Source of the DNA: Sipunculus nudus
Lineage: Eukaryota > Annelida > Sipuncula > Golfingiida > Sipunculidae
NCBI GenBank assembly: GCA_026874595.1
Contig: CM049308.1
Span: forward strand, 40,842,527-40,906,526
DNA length: 64,000 bases
Reading direction: 5' to 3'
Shown: piece by piece, positions 39,401-48,875 of the stretch
Layout of the letters: the number at the start of each line of letters is the position of its first letter
Position numbering within the stretch: the stretch's first letter is position 1
Translations under genes and position numbers: made by a program
Notes under the pieces: generated by a model
Database searches by the model: none
What the model was told of the DNA's origin: nothing
The model's input: the letters and a program-made list of their open reading frames with translations, nothing else

Positions 39401-42400
39401 ACTTATGTCAAGGTGATGAGCCCCTCCTTCAATACAAGCTCTGACCACTTGCTCACCATAGAAACGGTACTAAAAATAAAGACCAGTACAACAACCTTAT
39501 CACAAACTCTTGTTATCTGTTATCAATTTATTAAGTGGTCAATAAACTTTACAATTACCTATCATAAGTACAAATGTACAAATTTCATGTTCCTTTACAT
39601 AGATGTTAATCCATTTATAACACTTGTTTCCAGGATATGTTCTCTCAAATCAAAAACAAAGGGCACTGCAACTGGTGCATAATTAATACGCCAATTGCAT
39701 ATCTTGTGAAATCTGACCTCATTAACTATGCATGGATTTTGTCCATAATCCAACTCAGCCAAGATCAATTTTTTGTTAAGTTATTATGGGGAGTTTACTG
39801 AAAATTCATGAAAACCCTGGTAAATTATCACAGCAATGCTAAAAGTTCACAGACGGACCGCGAGTATAGCATAATATGTCCCGTCATACACAAGAATTTA
39901 ACAAGCAAATCTTGCCGCAGCTGTTACAACTGCAAATAAGTCTTTGCCTCATATGAGTGCTTGATGCAAATCCTAAAAATAAAGTTTAAATCATGAGAAT
40001 CTGAAACTTCCTTCACAATGATATTATGTCTTACATGTGTGTAGAAATATTAAGTACATACTGGTCCTACACAGTTCAGCACAATATGAGCCTGCTTGGC
40101 CATTTCTAGAAGAGACTGCTCAGACTTGACATCAGCAATCACTATAGGCACATCCTCCAGATCTTTTCCTGTAAAACATTACAGACATGGATGACGCTAG
40201 CTACAGTTTGTACCCCTTGATTCACCATCAGTGGTGTAAGCGCTACAGCTTGGTACCGTGAGAGTCAACTTCATGGTTTGTTGACAGACCTAGTGGGAAT
40301 TCCATACAAATTAGGTGGGGAATCTATGCAAATGAACCTCTCCCTGCATAATCAGCCCACTTCCCAGGATAGACTCTCATTTTCATAATAGTTCTTCCCA
40401 TTCATCGCAGTGTTTTCAACTGTGCCAGATTCCTGTTGGCTGAAACAACCATAAGATTCTAAGACACGCATGGTAAGGAAGCAATATCTCATATTATTTA
40501 CAGCGAGTGCCAATTATTTCATTCATACTAATTATTGACAGTAATTTAAGTCCCAATGGCATCTAAGCTTCTGTATTAATGGTAATATGTAGGGGTTATA
40601 CGGCGTCTTCATGTTGCACAAGGAATACTGTATTCACGAATGAGAAATAATCGCAAAAATGAAACCCTCACTGGGATAATTGGCCAATTGAGTATGTCGT
40701 TCTTATTTAGTGTAGCCATTATTTGTATGGGAATAGGTTAGATCAGTGAGAAATGTTATAATAAGTTACATCCATGCAGGTATAGGGAAAACGTTCCCTT
40801 AAATGTGAACTAAACTACCTGTGCTGTGTGTACGGATCCATTGTTATACAAGAAGAATATTACAAACTCATGACTTATTCTGATTTTATAATACACAGAG
40901 GTATGGCTTTACCAAAGATTTGTTATAGGTTCTAGTGAAATCACGAAAATAAAACCCTTGCAAAATATAAACAAGGCCTACAGGCCTAATGAGAACCTGT
41001 GCACAGTTTGGGAGTATGAATGGAGGTTTATTTTTAAAATTTAATATTGATCCTCTTAAGTCCTGCATATCTACCTTAGTCATTATGATTTCAGCAAAAT
41101 GGACGTTTCGGACCTGCAAGTTTCAGACTAGGACATTTTAAAACTAGAATATGGGTAGTCAACAAGCGATAATGTGTATCCGCAGAAATCAAAGTGGGAC
41201 GGGTGAAGTGAGGCATGGATTAAGTGGTAAGGGGAATAGAGTGAGGTGTGTTGCATATTAGCTTGGATGTCTGCAGCGTAAACGTGAATGTAGGTGGTGC
41301 CACCTGTAATAAAATCGAGAAAATTGTCCAGGATGTATAAACCTGCAAAAATTTTAGGTGGATAAGTAAAACCACTGTTGAAATACGAGTGATTTTATCC
41401 CAAGGCAGATAAACAGATGGATGCTGTGCATAAATGGTTGCAGGTGGCGCCATCAGTTTTGCCTCTGATGAAGAGCTATGTGAGATCTATACACAAGCAA
41501 AATTTTGGCCCAATCTGTCAAATGGTTCCCAAGATATGAGCTATGATGTCTGCTGAGTAAACGTGAATGTCGGTGGTGCCACCTGTCATAAAATCGAGAA
41601 AATTGTTCAGGATGTATAAACCTGCATCATATGAGCTATGATGTCTGCCAAGATATGAGCTATGATGTCTGCTGAGTAAACGTGAATGTAGGTGGCGCCA
41701 CCTGTCATAAAATCAAGAAAGCTGTCCAGGATGCATAAACCTGCAAAATTTCGGGTGGATAAGTCAAACCACTGCTAAGATATGAGTGATTTTATCCCAT
41801 GGCAGATGAACAAATGGACGCTGTGCATAAATGGTTGCAGGTGGCGCCATCAGTTTTGCCTCTAATGAAGAGCTATGTGAGATCTATACACAGGCAAAAT
41901 TTTGGCCCAATCGGTCAAACGGTTCCTGAGATATAGCTTGGATGATTGCAGAGTAAACCTGAATGTAGGTGGCCCCACCTGTCATAAAATCGAGAAAGCT
42001 GTCCAGGATGCATAAACCTGCAAAATTTCAGGTGGAAAAGTCAAACCACTGCTGAGATATGAGTGATTTTATCCCATGGCAGATGAACAGATGGACGCTG
42101 TGCAAAATTTGTTACAGGTTGCAACACCATTTTTAGTGTATGTTATAAAGCTATCAAAGGGCTACATTTGTGAAAAATTTTTAGCCTGATCGGTCAAAAA
42201 TTTCAGGTGGAAAAGTCAAACCACTGCTGAGATATGAGTGATTTTATCCCAAGGCAGATGAACAGATGGACGCTGTGCAAAATTTGTTACAGGTTGCGCC
42301 ACCATTTTTAGTGTATGTTATAAAGCTATCAAAGGGCTACATTTGTGAAAAATTTTTAGCCTGATCGGTCAAACGGTTCCCGAGATATGTGGGTTTATGT

Positions 42401-44783
42401 GTGGAAACAGACGCACAAATGGACGCTGGGCAGCGAGGAAAGGTCAGAGGTCAACCAAAAATGAGGGCGCAGCAGTTCACATATGACCTGATGTCAAACC
42501 AGATTCGCTTAAAATGCAAACCAAGTTTTTTCAAACAGTTGAAAGATAGTTCCAATAATCTGGGAATTCTGCATCTAGACATTGTGTCTAGATGTCTAGA
42601 CGCCTAGACACATTGTCTAGACACCTGCCAGAGCCAGGTTGGTTGCCATGGTGATGTTTTGACCCCACCTGTTTGTACTGAGTGACCTCTTTACTTGTCT
42701 GCTGAAACTCAGCATGTTGTCAAATCTGTTTTCAAATACAGAAAGCCTTTTTCAATTGGCTACAATGCTTTTGTAAAGCTGTATTTACCCAATCTATTCT
42801 TATAAAACTTGCAGAACCCTACCATAGAATAATTCTTGTAAAGTTTAAACCAATAAGCTTAACAGTTTCATCATAAATCAGTGTATAAGCTAGAAGAGTT
42901 TAAAATTACATTTTTGCTTGTAAAAAACACATCAATGTAAGTGGCACCACCAATACCTCAATTTCAGATATGACACATGTGGCAAACATTGGTATAAAAT
43001 TTGGTGATTATAGCTCTAGCCGTTTCTGAGATTTTAATTTTAGTGTGCTTTTTTGGACAGATGACTAAGTTCAACCTCCTGTAACTCGGCCAAAAATCTC
43101 CGAACTAGACCTATTCTAACAAACTTGAGAAAGATTGTTCCAGGGATCATTTCTGTGAAATATTGGACAACTTGGCTGGACATTTTGGGAGAAGAAGCTT
43201 TTTTAGCTTTTTCCCTATAAAATCTAAGAAAATGCAGTTAGAAAAAAATAAACAAAATCCGATAGAGTTTTTCAGATGACTGATTATTTGCAAAAAATCT
43301 GGTTGTAATAGCTTCTGCCGTTTTTGAGATAGCTTTGGTTAATGTACAGATGATGCATGATGCACAAGGTACGACACAACGGACGCCGCCGCACCATCGC
43401 ATAAGCTCACAGGTTTGCTAAAAATGGAGAAAATCGCGAAATTTCAGCCCTGCAGTATGAAGTCAACCACAGTAGGTGCCTAAACGTATATAAACAGTTC
43501 TGTCAGTTCTATCACTTTGTTCTGTTCCCAACAGTTCTCTTCCCAAACGCATATGAACAGTTCTGTCCAACCATTCCCCTCACTGTTCCTCATTGTATCG
43601 CTTATCACAATTTGTACCTAGGATGAGGAATGATATAATTAACCAAGGCACTTGTCAGGCTAGGCAGTTTTATGCATGTATGGTCCAGTTGGATTGATTA
43701 ATGTAGATTATTCAGTCAATGTCATATTTTGTAAAGGAATAAATCAGTAACCTATTCTACATAGGATGCCAATTGAAATTTGGTGATATTTTCATTAACT
43801 GATATATCCCTTCCAAAAATTGAGTGCAGTGATGGAATAAGGGATAGGGCTAATTTACTAGAGAGAGACCAAACCTTCTTGCAGACTATATGGGATAAAA
43901 TAATCAGGAAGTGAGAAAACAGTCCAACAGAATTATAAATAAAATATTGTGGAAATATGGGGTATATGTTTAGACCTGTTGAAACATGTCCTGCTGTTAA
44001 GTCAAAATGAAAGAACTTTAAAATATTTCCTGGTTTATGTTAATAGGCATTCATTATTAAATTCCAATAAAACAATCATAACATATGTACAGGAAATCAT
44101 AAGGTATTAATTTGGTAGTTCAATAAAATTCAAATTATTACCATGTATTATAAATGATGACATAATATTATGTGATTTTATGATAAGCATATATACTGTC
44201 ATCATTTGCTATGACTGTGATCCATGTCACAATCACTATGAGAAACTTCCAAAGATATTTCCTGGTTACACGTCAAGCTCCTGTGCTTCAAATCATGCGC
44301 ATTCAATAAAATGACAATTCATTTTAATAACATCAGCATTGCACTACATATGAAATCAATGATTAATCCCTAATATTTAAGGCAATGAACTATGACTGAT
44401 AATTATATAATTAACATTGAAAACATTTTTTTTTTTTTTACATTTTTAGGCTAACCTGTATAAATAGCGATTCATTACATATGCAAAATGTACAGTTGAT
44501 TAAGGACCTAACGTAGGACCTTGCAGTGTAACGGTCGCTGTGCCTATTGTAAGTTATACAGTTAATGGTCAAGTGCAAGTGTCAAACTTTATATTTATAT
44601 GGAGTTACCGGTATGTTTGGAGGCCTGGCTCAAACATTGCTGTAGCCTAGACATATTTCTGCCGGCCACCGCCCATGTCAGGTCTTTTTCTTCTTCTGCC
44701 GTGCGTGCCACCTCCTCCACGACATACTGGCCGGTGAAACCAGTAGCTCCAAAAATCACAATGTCATATTTCCTGTCTGTCAT
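21375..44783 (-). CDS. Saccharopine dehydrogenase-like oxidoreductase (whole gene)
   Basis: Twelve coding exons on the minus strand join in phase to give 428 residues, essentially the length of the human family member. Exons in order are 44783-44609, 40168-40062, 39469-39389, 38865-38736, 37259-37210, 36072-35942 (or the alternative 35082-34949), 34102-33985, 29229-29110, 25156-25100, 23731-23608, 22357-22264 and 21474-21375. Every junction has GT-AG ends and matching phase. The N-terminus has the dinucleotide-binding GATGFTG motif (residues 12-18), and NCVGP, DISGEP, GWDSIPADMG and HSGP match family landmarks. A hydrophobic segment in exon 8 fits the membrane-associating region known in animal SCCPDH, a lipid-droplet-linked protein of uncertain reaction; the name comes from homology and not from proven lysine catabolism. 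The introns are large and transposon-filled. The first ATG is chosen because the Rossmann strand begins directly after it. Confidence 0.93.
22264..22357 (-). CDS. SCCPDH-like exon 11
   Basis: This exon encodes EAGYISTPICLIQAAYTL and ends near NNLPL, matching the family's GYVATPIxMVQAA segment. The acceptor is TTTTGTAG and the donor GTAAGT in phase 2. Confidence 0.88.
23608..23731 (-). CDS. SCCPDH-like exon 10
   Basis: This exon encodes VAGCSFTMTFLGFGHASK, then KKLVTQIMGP (residues 324-364 plus one base), matching the family's SFTxTFxGxG and C-terminal core. The acceptor is TTTGACAG and the donor GTGGGA in phase 1. Confidence 0.9.
24129..25006 (+). mobile_element. Tandem-core element D, in SCCPDH intron 9
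   Basis: The 5' end has a small hairpin (TCAGC, loop AGAA, GCTGA; 24131-24144) followed by AGCCCTCAGCC (24149-24159). That sequence is the exact complement of GGCTGAGGGCT (24995-25005), the far arm of a 3' hairpin that precedes an A run. The core holds two direct repeats 300 bases apart (near 24372 and 24672) around GGTGGTGCCCCC and GGTGGCGCTACC, and a GGAC-rich tail (24936-24961). It ends less than 100 bases from the exon 9 donor. Confidence 0.8.
25100..25156 (-). CDS. SCCPDH-like exon 9
   Basis: This 57-base exon encodes YPRLFSGGVFSHEGPTREQ (residues 305-323). The F-S-x-x-G-P-T pattern is conserved in the family. The acceptor is TGTTCCAG and the donor GTAAAT, both in phase 0. It sits between transposons D and B2. 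Confidence 0.9.
25285..28734 (+). mobile_element. Tandem-core element B2, in SCCPDH intron 8
   Basis: The 5' palindrome TGACCCATGGGTCA (25288-25301) is followed by GACGCTCAGCTGACT. Six core units of about 340 bases start near 26641, 26990, 27341, 27676, 28012 and 28350, three of them with exact GGTGGCGCCACC. A GGAC/AGAC tail (28620-28684) leads to the 3' hairpin at 28701-28729, with arms AGCTCAGATGACT and AGTCAGCTGAGCT and a TTC loop, then AAAA. The 5' GCTCAGCTGACT pairs with the distal hairpin arm. Element A2 is inserted within it. A G run lies at 27115-27133. Confidence 0.82.
25464..26636 (+). mobile_element. Tandem-core element A2, nested in B2
   Basis: It starts at ACTAGAATAC and ends with the hairpin at 26606-26635 (GTATCCGCAAAAC, loop TTC, GTTTTGGCGGATAC). 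The core has palindromes at about 25871, 26031, 26160 and 26310. The flanking B2 text (CTCAAAAATAGAGAAAAA on the left, AATACAGGTGG on the right) joins into the normal family B unit once A2 is removed, so A2 arrived after B2. Confidence 0.82.
29110..29229 (-). CDS. SCCPDH-like exon 8 (hydrophobic segment)
   Basis: This 120-base exon encodes residues 265-304 with a long apolar run (IGLILFGIIFGIMAKF) followed by SFGRKLLES. In animal SCCPDH this region is the predicted membrane or lipid-droplet association segment. The acceptor follows a long pyrimidine tract and the donor is GTAAGT, so this exon is strongly defined. Confidence 0.92.
29330..33506 (+). mobile_element. Tandem-core element B3, in SCCPDH intron 7
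   Basis: A variant 5' palindrome (TTGCCCATGGGCCAA, about 29333) is followed by GACGCTCAGCTGA. Core units begin near 29532, 29868 and 30205 and resume near 33150. The element ends with a GGAC/GGCC-type tail and a hairpin at 33473-33501. Element E interrupts it between about 30492 and 33111. Confidence 0.78.
30492..33111 (+). mobile_element. Element E, nested in B3, with B-type ends and a different core
   Basis: The 5' end (GACCTATGGGTCACGACGCTCAGCTG, given here as two parts: GACCTATGGGTCA at about 30500 and CGACGCTCAGCTG after it) and the 3' hairpin (33078-33106) match family B. The core is unrelated: two direct repeats about 665 bases apart, seen at CGTGCCATGGTCA (31833 and 32498). A (GGAC)n run at 33014-33060 precedes the hairpin. 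The AT-rich first kilobase (30530-31550) holds no gene I can support. Confidence 0.72.
33985..34102 (-). CDS. SCCPDH-like exon 7
   Basis: This exon encodes RPPVFHSDVASGYCVPFPGSD, then RSVVNRTQ (residues 225-264), matching the family's GSDxSVVxRTQ segment. The acceptor is TTCTACAG and the donor GTAGGA in phase 0. Confidence 0.9.
34949..35082 (-). CDS. SCCPDH-like exon 6, version b (alternative)
   Basis: This exon encodes PEGLHFGTWQSAIHGLAN, then HELRALRKQ and a basic end KHRMPGR, an evident paralogue of version a with the HFxT and QSAI landmarks kept. Its 134 bases start in phase 0 and end in phase 2 with donor GTAGTC. Joining both versions would shift the frame, so they can only be used one at a time. 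Its acceptor (GATAAAG) has a poor pyrimidine tract. The open frame free of stops argues against a dead exon. The GTW text is closer to the vertebrate form than version a is. Confidence 0.8.
35942..36072 (-). CDS. SCCPDH-like exon 6, version a
   Basis: This exon encodes GGGGHFATFQSAIYGFAH, then HELIALRKQ and a basic end KFRPPKR. The acceptor is TGTTTTAG and the donor GTAGCT. It starts in phase 0 and ends in phase 2 (131 bases). A sister exon with the same phases lies about 860 bases further along the intron (34949-35082). Confidence 0.88.
37210..37259 (-). CDS. SCCPDH-like exon 5
   Basis: This small 50-base exon encodes MNAVESYVEVHSGPK (residues 165-181). It is flanked by TTTTCAG and GTTAGA and ends in phase 0, which must match both versions of exon 6. 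Confidence 0.88.
38736..38865 (-). CDS. SCCPDH-like exon 4
   Basis: This exon encodes residues 122-164 plus one base, including GVYAIGACGWDSIPADMG, the family's central signature. The acceptor is AATTTCAG and the donor GTATGG in phase 1. Confidence 0.93.
39389..39469 (-). CDS. SCCPDH-like exon 3
   Basis: This exon encodes residues 95-121, including YRFYGEQVVRACIEGGA and DISGEPQ, which are highly conserved in the family. The acceptor is ATTTTTAG and the donor GTAAAT. Its length of 81 bases keeps phase 0. Confidence 0.93.
40062..40168 (-). CDS. SCCPDH-like exon 2
   Basis: The acceptor TTTTACAG precedes the exon and the donor GTATGT follows. The translation runs through VPIVIADV and LNCVGP (residues 59-94), matching the family's third and fourth strands of the nucleotide-binding fold. 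The exon ends in phase 0. Confidence 0.93.
41143..42495 (+). mobile_element. Tandem-core element A3, in SCCPDH intron 1 (3' truncated)
   Basis: It starts with AACTAGAATATGGGTAGTC and carries the alternating family A blocks, with GGTGGCGCCACC at about 41691 and variants elsewhere. Internal duplication is visible: blocks around 42030-42190 and 42220-42370 are near-identical. Family A text ends near 42495, without the 3' hairpin found in A1, A2 and A4. Confidence 0.75.
42496..43450. repeat. Unclassified repeat-like intronic sequence
   Basis: The stretch contains GGCACCACC (42942) and ends with an ACGGACGCCGCC tail near 43380, reminiscent of the neighbouring families, but I could not define its ends. 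An inverted, CTAGA-rich patch at 42581-42627 repeats GTCTAGA on both strands. No coding exon is visible. Confidence 0.4.
44609..44783 (-). CDS. SCCPDH-like exon 1
   Basis: This exon encodes residues 1-58 plus one base. It begins MTDRKYDIVIFGATGFTGQ, the first strand and glycine loop of a Rossmann fold, and continues through WAVAGR, a conserved second-strand motif. The donor is GTAACT after phase 1. No in-frame upstream ATG is needed. Confidence 0.93.
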
Positions 44784-44930
44784 GACTTCTCACTTGGTTT
44801 GACATCCAACTGGCACCCGGGTCCGAAGTCAACTCAGGTGCACGTCAAACGATGTAACGCCCTCTGGCGGCCATTGCAAACACCACCGGACACAGGGTAG
44901 TAACAAGTGGCGCCATCTATATAAAGACAA
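44784..44930 (-). promoter_or_regulatory. Proximal promoter region of the SCCPDH-like gene
   Basis: The 150 bases upstream of the ATG are clearly more GC-rich than the surroundings and contain several CpGs. The minus strand holds a CTCF-like site (44855-44873) and an AGATGGCGCCACTT sequence at about 44906-44919. No TATA box is obvious. That fits a housekeeping-type promoter, which is inference. Confidence 0.5.
44855..44873 (-). promoter_or_regulatory. CTCF-like site 70-90 bases upstream of the SCCPDH ATG
   Basis: The minus strand reads TGGCCGCCAGAGGGCGTTA. It differs at three positions from the long CTCF consensus TGGCCACCAGGGGGCGCTA and keeps the core spacing. The match is direct; occupancy is inferred. 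Confidence 0.45.
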
Positions 44931-46191
44931 TGAGTTTATGATTTGCGAGTATGGGAGATCCAACTTGAAGAAATAATTAGAGAATTTTTTTAATTAGTAA
45001 ACTGAAACATTTACAAAACCTCCCAACGCAATTTGCAAATAAAGTTGAAAGCAAATGGTACGTACATTATACATATATATAAAAAAATACTCTGCTTTTA
45101 ATTCATTTTAGGCCCTAGCACGTAAGATATAATACACCTTGGGGCTAGTGACTTTTGAACTAATTTAAAATATGGACCCAAGGTTATCAATATTTATTGT
45201 GGTTTAATTTAAAGTTTTAAGTTTTTATAGGTTTACTCAGGGACTTATTTTTAAACAGATAATTTGTAAAGTTTTCCAATGGAATGGGTTTTATGGCATC
45301 AATTATTATTTCATTTCAACTTTATTTATTCATCTACATTCTATTGTATCATACAACTATGAGATGTGAATAAAATTTAATTAATCAAAATATCAATTTG
45401 CAGCGCATTGTGGTGACTAAAGATAATACAGCATTGGCTATAGTTCGTTATACGAGCACCACCTGCATGGGCGAATGTGAGATGCGCAGGCAGGTCTGTC
45501 GACTGCTAAATACCCAAGTCACCACGCGCCTTCGGGATCATTTATTTCACATTTACTCCTTTTTATTTCAGGTAAGTAGCCTGTACCAATGTTTATGGTT
45601 TTTCATGACTTTATCGATACGCCTGCAACCAGTGGAAGTAATAACATGTCTTTCAAGTACACGAGTACTAGCTCCGGCTATATATTTTCTTTTAAACTGC
45701 CATCGTGGAAGTAGCATTCGAATGAAATTGTGAAAAGAAATTAAATATGCCAGTTAAATGCCCAGTATTGCAGTATTCAATATGTAAATATTGGTGTGTT
45801 AAGAATACTTTGTGTACGTATTATAATATATATTCTTATTTACTAATTAAGAATATATTTTAGCACTTATACAGCCTATACAGGTGTATAAAACATCGAA
45901 ATATGTTTTATGACCGATGACTTTAGTTTCACTTTGTTCACATGCAGAATTCGACGAATGTTGAGAAACAGATTGTTCACAATATGCAGAATGGGGGGGG
46001 GGGGGCAGAGGGGGCGATCCCCCCCCCCCCCCCCAACCGACTTTTGCGTTGGGCGGGGGGGGGGATAGTTTAGTTCCCCCCTCCCATTATTTGTTCATTA
46101 TAACTTTCATTTATAAAAAAAAATAACAGGCATTTCATCTTTGGTTTCAGAAGCTGAAATCAACCATTTATCTTTGAATTCAACATCACTA
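44931..46191. other. Region without a supportable gene
   Basis: The largest open frame (45398-45733) starts in non-conserved sequence and shows no domain. Runs of G (45993-46005, 46053-46072) and C (46019-46034) lie close together and could fold or cause sequencing errors. Confidence 0.4.
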
Positions 46192-46392
46192 GAAATTGAA
46201 ATGTACATGAGTTTGCTTGAAATCGACAACTATTCAAGTCGTTTTTAAATTGACAAATGCGCAAGTCGTTTTTCAAATTAACAACCATGGGAGTCGTTTT
46301 TGAAATTGACAAATATGCGGGCCTTTTGTGAAATTGAAAATTATGCGGGTCGTTTTTTTAAATTGACATACACGGGGCCGTGTGAAATAGAC
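46192..46392 (+). repeat. 28-bp minisatellite
   Basis: About six degenerate head-to-tail units of 27-29 bases are present, each beginning AAATTGACA or AAATCGACA and ending GTCGTTTTT. Unit starts are visible at about 46220, 46247, 46275 and onward. No gene overlaps it. Confidence 0.75.
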
Positions 46393-48485
46393 AACCAAAG
46401 TTGGGTTTCCGATTTAATATTTATTTACGGCAGGTAGTGTTTTACAGAACTGAAATGTTCAACTGTACTGCGACCTACATACTTGAAATTAACAACAAAC
46501 TCGAAATAGACTTACAAAGAGGTCAATATGCATAATTTTTTAGTGTCCACAGCGTTCATGCATGGAAATGGCAGCCAGGAAAAAGCTTAGATTTCAGATT
46601 TATTTGCGAGATCTTCAGAATCCAAACTATGTAAGTGATGTAAAATTTTATATTTCCAGTCTCGATATAAATAATCCTGTAAGCTCTTTCTATGATATAT
46701 TAGTTTTTTTCAGCCTTTTTTTCTGAGAAATTTACATAATTTCACATTTTTCCTCTTTACAACGCTTATCTTGCAATTATAATTTATTTTAAGCACATGT
46801 AGATAAGATAAAGATTAGAAATATACTGAACATTAATATTTCAACTCTGTTTAAAAATACGAATTATCACAGAATAACCATGTAGTTACATATTTCTATT
46901 CTGTGGTGACCATATCCACTGCAGATTTTTTTTTTGATCCCTTTGTCAAAACTTGCACATCTCTAGATCATTGTCCCACCTGAAATCGGGCCCCTATTAT
47001 ACATGTCACATGTCTCCATAATGGTAAAACTATAAAATCTCCACAGCTATCTTTCCATGTGCGCGACGCGGATATGCGTATATATGTTTATGTGAAAAAT
47101 CGCTCATTTGATTTGGTAACTGTTGTGTTTCGATGTGTCCGTCAGCGTATACTAGTATACGTATGTGCGCAGGTCTGTGTGAACTAAGGGATTCCTGATA
47201 AAATGTCACTCCTACATTTTAGGATAGACCTGCTAGATCAACTGTACCATTATATACACTTCTGTCAGTTCACGCATGTACGTGCACATGGAAAAAAACA
47301 GCTATTTTTTAAGCATATACCCATGCATATATAGGCCCTATACAAGCACATGGAAACACAGCTATATAATATCATACAACTCGGTAAAAAGAACAATTCT
47401 TTGCTCAGCTGACTGTTTGTCCGTATAAAGTGCGTCCGGACATCCGTTAACAGGGCACAAATAAAAAAAACGTTAACAGTTATATAGTTTCAAGACCTGA
47501 AATTTTGCATAAAGTTGAACACAATTATCATACCTGACACAAGGTCACTCTGACCGCATTATTTCAAGAAGTAGGGCAAATAGCTTGTTTTCACATTGAA
47601 AACCATTTTTTTTCTTATCAAGACTGCCTAATTTTATAATCAGGATTTTTTCTTCATAGTTTTACTTTAAATGAAACTTTATTAAGATCTCTTCTAAGTC
47701 TTTGCTGGTAATTCGGTCAATATTTGTTATTTTAGGAGTTATGGTCGGAAAGCAAATGTGATCAGGCAAACCAGTAGGAAAGTAATATATACAGTTAATT
47801 ATGTAATTCCATCAGCTACGCGGATTTTTAATTCACAAATTACACATGTTGGCTCTTCAGCGATATTCACACTTTGAATTAAGTCATTCCAAGTCTCTTG
47901 CAATTAGCATTAACCTTTACCCCACGCTCTCAGACCAAGGGACATCACTCTCATGGATTTTTACTAAAATAGTGTTAGTTAAGTCCTTTTTTTCATTAAA
48001 ATAAAGTTGCATTTCAGCAATAAACACTTGACCTATAAAAACGTTTTCCTATAAACATCATGCAGTGAATCCTTTCAGTTACTTCATTGAAGTATATAAC
48101 GTAGAAACGTAGTAAAAGCGTATTCATCTTGATCGTGTGAATGGAATCATATTTTATTCAAATTAGATAACTTATGTATTAAAGTTCAGTTTGAGGACAC
48201 TTTGGTGTTTCGCCCTATTGCCCCGTTTGCTCATAAATTTACAAATTTCCAGGTATGCCTGCTGACTTCCACGGAGTATGGAATTTGGATCCTTTCAGAT
48301 TCTGACACTTGGCGTCTCTGGAAATTAGGTCCACTTTTTGTCAATTCCGAAATTCCCAATAACAAAAATTTCTTCCACGATTAGTCACAATAACATGCTT
48401 TCAGCGCTCAGCAGATATGCTCGAAAGTGACGAATTGGTGCCATGTAATTAAGTTCACTTAGCACCCGGCGTCAAGTCTGCCTAT
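46393..48485. other. Region without a supportable gene
   Basis: This is AT-rich sequence with short open frames only. No domain, splice chain or repeat family is recognised. Confidence 0.4.
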
Positions 48486-48487
48486 TG

Positions 48488-48489
<2 letters not shown>

Positions 48490-48532
<43 letters not shown>

Positions 48533-48567
48533 CGCGAGGGTGTGTGTGTGTGTGTGTGCGCGCGCGT
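48490..48567 (+). repeat. (TG)n/(CG)n microsatellite
   Basis: Two TG runs each pass into CG-rich runs. Alternating purine-pyrimidine sequence of this kind can adopt Z-DNA. The open reading on the opposite strand is repeat artefact. Confidence 0.95.
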
Positions 48568-48589
48568 TGTAGTAGAGTCAACACTCTCC

Positions 48590-48688
48590 GAGTCCAAGTA
48601 CAAGTCCGCGTCCAGGACCACCTATACAAAAGTCCGAATCCCTGAAAAAAGTGGACTCGAGTAGTCCGGACTCGAGTCCTATACATGA

Positions 48689-48690
<2 letters not shown>
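48590..48690 (+). repeat. Degenerate GAGTCC/AAGTCC short repeat
   Basis: Motifs of the form (G/A)AGTCC or GTCCGxGTCC recur at irregular short spacing. No protein is inferred. Confidence 0.45.
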
Positions 48691-48723
<33 letters not shown>

Positions 48724-48750
48724 TATCATATCATATCATATCATATATAA
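48691..48750 (+). repeat. (TA)n and (ATATC)n simple repeat
   Basis: About 15 TA pairs are followed by five ATATC units. Confidence 0.95.
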
Positions 48751-48875
48751 TACCGTATTTTCTTGAACAGACGCCGGGCCTTAAACAGTCGCCTGCCTTA
48801 TATAGTCGCCGGGTAAAAACGATGTCCCAGGAAATAAACGCCGGCCTTAAATATACGCCGGTCTTGTTCAGAGGC
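48751..48875 (+). mobile_element. Old interspersed repeat with ACCGTATTTTC start
   Basis: The sequence TACCGTATTTTCTTGAACAG followed by several GACGCCGG and AAACAGTCGCC blocks resembles a widely dispersed metazoan repeat type with internal CGCC-rich short repeats. Only one end is clear, and the class is uncertain. Confidence 0.4.

Noticed and set aside
44599-44802. 67-codon forward frame over SCCPDH exon 1
   Set aside because: It is an antisense shadow of exon 1, whose minus-strand reading has the conserved Rossmann motif.
45398-45733. 111-codon frame opposite the SCCPDH promoter
   Set aside because: It could suggest a divergent gene, but no domain, conserved start or splice chain was found.
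48459-48686. 75-codon His/Thr-rich minus frame
   Set aside because: It is translation of the TG/CG microsatellite.
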